A DNA stretch of 64,000 bases, from positions 2,666,001-2,730,000 of the forward strand of contig NZ_JAUSWW010000001.1 of the NCBI RefSeq assembly GCF_030815415.1, in the 5' to 3' direction. The position numbers and the translations under genes were made by a program. Each line of letters opens with the position of its first letter. Within the stretch, counting starts at the first letter, position 1. The notes below the pieces were generated by a model. The model ran no database searches. It was not told the DNA's origin and saw only the letters and a program-made list of their open reading frames with translations. Source of the DNA: Streptomyces canus (GTDB lineage: Bacteria > Actinomycetota > Actinomycetes > Streptomycetales > Streptomycetaceae). Of the stretch, positions 58,941 to 64,000 are shown piece by piece.

Positions 58941-61900
58941 ATGCGCGTCACCTCTGTCGAGTCGACCGAGCTTTTCGTCGGAACCGTCGAGCAGCCGCAC
59001 CAGGTGGTGGTCGCCGAGATCAGCCACGTCCCGGGCCGCACGGTCCGCCTCACGGCCGAGGGCCCGGGCGGTCTCCGCAGTGTCGGGGAGACGCTGGTCA
59101 CCACCGCCGACGACGGCACCGCACGCGCCGAGATACCCGTGACCGGCGAGGGCGACGAGATCACGGTCGTGGCCGTCGACGGTGAGTTGAGCGACCGGCA
59201 CACCGCCCCCTTCACTGCCGCCGAGCCCGGCTGGACCATGTTCATGGTCAGCCACTTCCACTACGACCCCGTCTGGTGGAACACCCAGGCCGCCTACACC
59301 GAGACCTGGGACGTCGCCGACGACCCGGCCGCCTCCGGCCTCCCGGCCCGCACCTTCGACTCGCGCGGCCAGTCCGGGATGAGCCTGGTGCGCGCCCACT
59401 GCGACCTCGCGCGGCGCGACCCGGCGTACACCTTCGTGCTCGCGGAGGTCGACTATCTCAAGCCGTACTGGGACGCCTTCCCGGAGGAGCGCGCCTTCCT
59501 GCGCCAGCTGATCCGCTCCGGCCGCGTCGAGATCATGGGCGGTACGTACAACGAGCCGAACACCAATCTCACCGGCGCCGAGGCCACCGTACGGAACGCG
59601 CTGTACGGCGACGGATACCAGCGCGGGATCATGGGGGCGTCGCCCGAGACCGCCTGGCAGCTGGACGCGTTCGGGCACGATCCGCAGTTCCCCGGGCTGA
59701 TGGCGGACGCCGGGGTCACCTCCAGCTCCTGGGCGCGCGGGCCGTTTCACCAGTGGGGGCCGACGCTCTCCGTGTTCGGCGAGGAGCCCCGGGATCCCCG
59801 ACGGATGCAGTTCCCGGCCGAGTTCGACTGGATCGCCCCCTCGGGGCGCGGCATCCTCACCGCGTACATGGTCAACCACTACGGCGCGGGCTGGGCGATC
59901 GACAACGCGCCCACCCTGCCGGCGGCCGAACAGGCCGCGCTCAAGCTGTTCAAGGGCCTGAAGAAGGTCGCGCTCACGCGGAACGTCCTGCTGCCCGTCG
60001 GCGGGGACTACGCGCCGCCCTGCCGCTGGGTGATGGGCATCCACCGTGACTGGAACGCCCGTTACGTCTGGCCACGGTTCATCAGCGCGATACCCCGGGA
60101 CTTCTTCGCCGCCGTACGGGCGGAGTTGGCGGCGGAGGGCCGCAAGGCCTCCCCGCAGACCCGGGACATGAACCCGGTCTACACCGGCAAGGACGTCTCC
60201 TACATCGACACCAAGCAGGCCCAACGGTACGGCGAGAGCCTCCTCGCCGACGCGGAGGCCTGGGCGACCCTCGCCTCCCTCACCACCGGGCACCCCTACC
60301 CGGACGCGGCGCTCGACAAGGCGTGGCGCCAACTCGTCTACGGCGCCCATCACGACGCCATCACCGGTTCGGAGTCGGACCAGGTCTACATCGATCTCCT
60401 CACCGGATGGCGGGAGTTGTACGATCTCGCCGAGACCGTCCACGCCGACGCGACGCAGGCCCTCGCGGACCGGGTCGTCCCGCTGCCGGGCGACGGCGCC
60501 GACCTGGTGGTCTTCAACTCCGCGACCTGGACGCGCAGGGACGTGCTGAGCGTCCGCGACGAGGGGCTCCTGCCCGTCGACGAGAGCACCGGGCTTCCCC
60601 TGCCCGCCGTGCGCGAGGAGGACGGCCGGCTGAGCGTCGTCGTACCGGACGTGCCCGGACTGGGCCTCAAGGCCGTCCCGCTCGCCGAGGGCACCGCTTC
60701 CGGGTGGACACCGGCCGAAGGGGCCGCGATCCGCAACGAGTTCTACGAGCTGACCGTCGACCCCGCGCGCGGCGGCGGCGTCAGCAGCCTGCGGGCCCTT
60801 CGGGAAGGGGCCCGGGAACTGCTGCGCGCCGGTGACATCGGCAACGAACTCGTCGTGCAGGAGGAGTACCCGAGGCACCCGCGCTTCGGCGAGGGCCCCT
60901 GGCACCTCACGCCGACCGGCACAACCGCCGCGCGCAGCAGGGATGTCAGGGCGGACATCGAGGTCGAGCACTCCCCCGCCGGACAGCGCGTCACGGTCCG
61001 CGCCGACCTCGGCCTTTTCACCTACACACAGCGGTTGACCCTGTGGAAGGGCGTCGACCGTCTGGACGTCTCCACGACCGTCGACGGGTACGACGGTGCC
61101 GACCGGCTCATCCGGGTGCGCTGGCCGTCCGACGTGCGCGGCGGGCTGCCGGTGCACGAGGTGGCGGACGCGGTGATCGGGCGCGGGTTCGGGTTCGTGG
61201 AGGTGGACAGCGAGCAGTTCCCGTGGACGTTGGACAACCCGGCCAACACCTGGTTCGGGCTGGGGTCCACCGCGCGGGTCGCCGTGCACGACGACACCGG
61301 CGCGCTCCTCGGGCACCGCTCGATCGGGGTCGCCGAACTGATCTACTGCGACTGGGACATGGCCGGTGAGCTGGGCGCCGGGCTCGCCGCCGCCCTCGTC
61401 CGCGCCGGGGTCACGGCGACCTCGACCATCGCGGGCGGGCCCCGTTACGGCGACCTGGAGGTCGACTCCAACCTTCCCGACATCCGGATCGCCGTCGGCG
61501 GTCCCGACCGCAACTCCGTGGTCGCCGAGGCCCTCGGCTGGGACCCGGCCGCCGGGCGCGAACTGCGGCGGCAGCTCGCCGAGGGGGACGTGGCGGCCGT
61601 GTGGGTCGCGCCGCGCGCCTCGCTGCGGGAGGAGTGGGTGCCGGGAGCCGATCTGCGGGACCTGGAGCGGCTGCCGCTGCTCGTCGTGGCGGGCGGTGAG
61701 GATGACGCCAAGGCGGTCGACGCCCTCGTCGCCGACCTGGACGACTTCACCGTCACGGCCACCGCGGCGGGCAGCGGCGAGGCCCTGCCGCCCGGAGACG
61801 CCTGGGACGGCCGGAGCTTCTCGGTCCTGAACCGGGGCACGCCCGGCTGTGTGGTCACCTCGTCCGGCGACCTCCACATGTCCCTCATGCGCTCCTGTAC

Positions 61901-63167
61901 CGGCTGGCCCTCCGGCATCTGGGTCGACCCGCCGCGCCGCACAGCCCCGGACGGCTCCGCCTTCCAGCTCCAGCGCTGGTCGCACACCTTCGAGTACGCC
62001 GTCGTCGCCGGCGAGGGCGACTGGCGGGAGGGACAACTGCCCAAGCGCGGGCACGAGTTCAACCGCCCGCTCACCGCCAGGCTGCGGACCCGGCCCCAGG
62101 ACGCGCTCCTGCCCCGGCACAGCTCCCTGCTCCAACTGGAGCCCGCGGGCGAGGTGTTGCTGGACGCACTCAAGCCGGCCGGCTCCCCGCTCGCCCGGGG
62201 CGGCACGGCACAGCCGGACCCGGGCAGCGGTGTCGTCGTCCGTGTGCACGAGGTCAACGGCCGTCCGGTGCGGGCACGTCTGTCGCGGCCTCGCGGGTGG
62301 ACGGAGGGCGCCCGGGCAAACGTACTGGAGACGCCCGGGGAGCCCCTCGCACCGGATACGGACGGGATGCTGCGGGTCGACCTGGCCGGCTTCGAGGTGG
62401 CCACCGTCCTCGCCACGCCCGCAGATGCCCTGGCGACACCGCCGGGCCCCGGAATCGCCGCCGCCGAGCCCGCCCAGCCCGTCCACACCCGCTACTGGCT
62501 CCACAACTCCGGCCCCGCCCCGCGCGGCAACATGCCGGTCGCCGTATACGTCTCCCCCACCACACTCACCGTCTCCGGCCCCGTCACGGCGACCGTCCGG
62601 ATCGGCTCGGAGCTCACCGACGCCCCGGTGTCGGGCACGGTGACCTTCGAGGCGCCTCCCGGCTGGTCCACCGAGCCCGCCGAACTGCCGTACACACTCG
62701 GCCCCGGCGGCTTCAGCCTCACCGAGGTCACGGTGACACCGCCGCCCGGGCCCGAACCGGGCCGACACTGGCTGGCCGCGCGGCTGTCGTACGGCGGGCA
62801 GACGTACGAGGACGTGGTGGCGCTGGACGTGCCGGACGGGCACACGGGGCCAACGCTGGTGTCACATCTAGGAGTTGACCGTGTCGTCGTACGACGAGAC
62901 GAACGCGTCCGCGTGCCCGTGACCCTGCGCAACACCACCCGGGGCCCCGTCAGCGGCACCCTCTGGGCGGTGTCCTCCTGGGGCACATGGCCCGGGGTCG
63001 GGCCGGGCGCCCAGGGCTTCACCGTGGCCGGCGGAGCGGAGGCCGACTACGTGATCGAGGTGGACGGCTCGGCGGTGCCACCGGGTTCCTACTGGCTGAT
63101 GGCAAAGGTGGGCTGGCACGGCTGCGTGGCGTACACGGAGGCCGTGGAACTGGAGGTGAAGCCGTGA
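58941..63167 (+). CDS. GH38 alpha-mannosidase
   Basis: A 1408-residue protein; ATG follows TAGGAG. After a ~105-residue beta domain, the GH38 catalytic domain starts with the zinc-binding SHFHYDPVWW. It contains WQLDAFGHDPQFPG with the nucleophile Asp and YGAHHDAITGSESDQVYIDLL with further zinc ligands. The central mannosidase and large C-terminal beta domains extend to residue ~1170. The final ~230 residues are two NEW3-like beta-sandwiches (PPGWSTEPAELPYTLGPG, PVTLRNTTRGPVSGTL). No signal peptide is seen. It probably trims alpha-mannose residues of N-glycan-like polymers and is coupled to the next gene by GTGA overlap. Confidence 0.92.
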   Translation: MRVTSVESTELFVGTVEQPHQVVVAEISHVPGRTVRLTAEGPGGLRSVGETLVTTADDGTARAEIPVTGEGDEITVVAVDGELSDRHTAPFTAAEPGWTMFMVSHFHYDPVWWNTQAAYTETWDVADDPAASGLPARTFDSRGQSGMSLVRAHCDLARRDPAYTFVLAEVDYLKPYWDAFPEERAFLRQLIRSGRVEIMGGTYNEPNTNLTGAEATVRNALYGDGYQRGIMGASPETAWQLDAFGHDPQFPGLMADAGVTSSSWARGPFHQWGPTLSVFGEEPRDPRRMQFPAEFDWIAPSGRGILTAYMVNHYGAGWAIDNAPTLPAAEQAALKLFKGLKKVALTRNVLLPVGGDYAPPCRWVMGIHRDWNARYVWPRFISAIPRDFFAAVRAELAAEGRKASPQTRDMNPVYTGKDVSYIDTKQAQRYGESLLADAEAWATLASLTTGHPYPDAALDKAWRQLVYGAHHDAITGSESDQVYIDLLTGWRELYDLAETVHADATQALADRVVPLPGDGADLVVFNSATWTRRDVLSVRDEGLLPVDESTGLPLPAVREEDGRLSVVVPDVPGLGLKAVPLAEGTASGWTPAEGAAIRNEFYELTVDPARGGGVSSLRALREGARELLRAGDIGNELVVQEEYPRHPRFGEGPWHLTPTGTTAARSRDVRADIEVEHSPAGQRVTVRADLGLFTYTQRLTLWKGVDRLDVSTTVDGYDGADRLIRVRWPSDVRGGLPVHEVADAVIGRGFGFVEVDSEQFPWTLDNPANTWFGLGSTARVAVHDDTGALLGHRSIGVAELIYCDWDMAGELGAGLAAALVRAGVTATSTIAGGPRYGDLEVDSNLPDIRIAVGGPDRNSVVAEALGWDPAAGRELRRQLAEGDVAAVWVAPRASLREEWVPGADLRDLERLPLLVVAGGEDDAKAVDALVADLDDFTVTATAAGSGEALPPGDAWDGRSFSVLNRGTPGCVVTSSGDLHMSLMRSCTGWPSGIWVDPPRRTAPDGSAFQLQRWSHTFEYAVVAGEGDWREGQLPKRGHEFNRPLTARLRTRPQDALLPRHSSLLQLEPAGEVLLDALKPAGSPLARGGTAQPDPGSGVVVRVHEVNGRPVRARLSRPRGWTEGARANVLETPGEPLAPDTDGMLRVDLAGFEVATVLATPADALATPPGPGIAAAEPAQPVHTRYWLHNSGPAPRGNMPVAVYVSPTTLTVSGPVTATVRIGSELTDAPVSGTVTFEAPPGWSTEPAELPYTLGPGGFSLTEVTVTPPPGPEPGRHWLAARLSYGGQTYEDVVALDVPDGHTGPTLVSHLGVDRVVVRRDERVRVPVTLRNTTRGPVSGTLWAVSSWGTWPGVGPGAQGFTVAGGAEADYVIEVDGSAVPPGSYWLMAKVGWHGCVAYTEAVELEVKP

Positions 63168-63826
63168 CCGAGGAATACGCGGCACAGGTACGCGGCAGGA
63201 CGGTCCCCAAGGACCGCGTGGACGTCCTTCTGAAGGCCGTCCCGGCTCGCGACCGGGAAACGAGACCAGAGGCGTTGGCCAGGGCCGAACGGCAACGGCG
63301 CCGGTGGGCCACGCAAATCGTGGTGGTCGACGAGTTGGCCCGACAGGCCTGCGCGAAGCGCGGCCTGAGGGGCGCGGGGCTGTATCCATCAGCGGCTCCG
63401 CCGCGGGGCGCGACCAGCCACAACGGCGTCGCACCCGACAAACAACCCATCACGGCCTCCCCTGCGGAGCTGGGCAGCATCGTCGCAGTCGCTCTGGCCC
63501 ACTCCCCGGCCGCACGCACCCTCCTCGAACAACTGGAACGCGAGCAAGTGATCCCCGAGGAGGCGGTGTACGACTACTACGACCGCAACCGTGACCGCTT
63601 CCTCACCCCCGCCGCGCTGAGGCACGGCGCCGACCCCTTTCACGAGACGGCGGACCTCCTGCCCTACCCCCAGGTCCGCGAGGCCATCGTCCTCGAACTG
63701 CGCCGCGCCGCAGGCCGTCGCGCCTTCTTCGACTGGCTGGACCGGGCACGGGCCGACGTCGTGTACGCACCGGGCTACGAGCACCCCGGCGACCCCTCGC
63801 ACCCGGACCACGAGCACCGGCACTGA
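63164..63826 (+). CDS. Small conserved protein coupled to GH38, carrying an in-frame dispersed repeat
   Basis: A 220-residue protein whose GTG overlaps the GH38 stop. The N-terminal part (QVRGRTVPKDRVDVLLKAVPARD) and the C-terminal part (EQVIPEEAVYDYYDRNRDRFLTP, VREAIVLELRRAAGRRAFFDWL) resemble the helical N-terminal region of SurA/PPIC-type chaperones without an isomerase domain. Residues ~67-90 (LRGAGLYPSAAPPRGATS) are encoded by the dispersed repeat at 63365-63433 and interrupt the helices. The reading frame survives the insertion. Function is unknown; a companion protein to the mannosidase is the best guess. Confidence 0.7.
   Translation: MTEEYAAQVRGRTVPKDRVDVLLKAVPARDRETRPEALARAERQRRRWATQIVVVDELARQACAKRGLRGAGLYPSAAPPRGATSHNGVAPDKQPITASPAELGSIVAVALAHSPAARTLLEQLEREQVIPEEAVYDYYDRNRDRFLTPAALRHGADPFHETADLLPYPQVREAIVLELRRAAGRRAFFDWLDRARADVVYAPGYEHPGDPSHPDHEHRH
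63365..63433. repeat. Dispersed hairpin repeat, copy 3, inside a coding sequence
   Basis: It shares GAGGGGCGCGGGGCTGTATC and CGGCTCCGCCGC with copies 1 and 2 but lies within the reading frame 63164-63826, keeping it open. Confidence 0.75.
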
Positions 63827-63934
63827 TCGGGTCGTTGACCTCTCACGGAACCACCACGGAACCGAAAAGCAACACGGCTAGGCATTGACCTCCGATGAAT
63901 TCTGGTCCACCTTTTCATCAATCGGAGTCGAAGT

Positions 63935-63949
63935 TGGTTGATTGAACCA
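63935..63949. promoter_or_regulatory. Candidate RpiR/SIS-regulator site D
   Basis: TGGTTGATTGAACCA has perfect 5-base inverted arms around GATTG. It lies 41 bases upstream of the ATG at 63991 and is the best copy of the motif. Confidence 0.5.
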
Positions 63950-63990
63950 GCCACATCCCTGACTCGCCCGGTCGCAGGAGGGCCCATCAC

Positions 63991-64000
63991 ATGCGTGCAC
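63991..64000 (+). CDS. Start of a further gene, cut by the window edge
   Basis: ATG CGT GCA follows the strong ribosome site GCAGGAGGG at 63974-63982. Only three codons are visible, so no function can be given. Site D upstream suggests control with the mannosidase cluster. The 164 bases before it hold no other gene. Confidence 0.5.

Noticed and set aside
58677..62843. A 1388-codon minus-strand frame opposite GH38
   Set aside because: The plus-strand GH38 catalytic motifs are unambiguous; the antisense frame has no motif and no ribosome site.
1..64000. CRISPR array, tRNA or rRNA genes, integrase or transposase
   Set aside because: No regularly spaced repeats with unique spacers, no tRNA-like cloverleaf and no recombinase motif were seen in the window.

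Overview
The window is high-GC DNA with the marks of a Streptomyces chromosome: strong third-position G/C bias, frequent GTG starts, ATGA/GTGA start-stop overlaps, rare TTA leucine codons, and a PP2C/GAF regulator plus extracellular glycosidases typical of that genus. Every assignment was made by reading the sequence; no database search was possible.

About 1-38.8 kb is a dense run of conflict/signalling modules. (A) 1-11.4 kb, + strand: the tail of a TPR protein, a small peptide plus SPASM radical-SAM enzyme of the FxsA/FxsB type, a Trypco1-like protein, a ChlI/MoxR-like AAA+ ATPase with a vWA partner, a CHAT caspase-like peptidase, and a TIR-like/NB-ARC/TPR protein paralogous to the first gene. 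(B) 11.6-13.7 kb: an ArnT/PMT-type membrane glycosyltransferase. (C) 19.6-13.7 kb, - strand: a kinase-fold protein with a C-terminal membrane anchor, a P-loop GTPase, a GTPase-associated protein with a membrane anchor, and two membrane proteins that look like a MotA/ZorA- and MotB/ZorB-type pair. (D) 19.7-27.5 kb, + strand: an EAD1-CHAT peptidase, a double zinc (RING-like) protein, an E1/ThiF enzyme, a fused EAD1-ubiquitin-like-E2 protein, a JAB/MPN isopeptidase, an unknown protein and a Cdc48/FtsH-like AAA+ ATPase: a nearly complete ubiquitin-like pathway in one operon. (E) 27.6-35.3 kb: a second MoxR ATPase (apparently frameshifted), accessory proteins, and a beta-propeller protein with a C-terminal vWA-like domain, resembling the MoxR-vWA-beta-propeller ternary systems. 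(F) 38.8-35.3 kb, - strand: a protein with gasdermin-like features, an HEXXH metallopeptidase, an AmrS-like radical-SAM enzyme and a 73-residue acidic peptide.

38.9-44.0 kb carries an extracytoplasmic flavin electron-transfer set (ApbE, a double FMN-binding-domain protein, a ferric-reductase-like oxidoreductase) divergent from a two-component system. 44.2-46.7 kb is a GAF-GAF-PP2C-HATPase regulator, followed by a decayed MFS gene.

47.2-64 kb is a glycan-degradation locus: a LacI repressor, two GH35 beta-galactosidases, an MFS permease with a palindromic LacI-type operator, a secreted GH84 hexosaminidase with a beta-propeller tail, a SIS-domain protein, an RpiR-type regulator, a GH38 alpha-mannosidase, a small protein, and the first codons of one more gene. 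A TGGTT-N5-AACCA-like site recurs in front of four of these transcription units. A dispersed hairpin repeat occurs three times in this half, once inside a reading frame.
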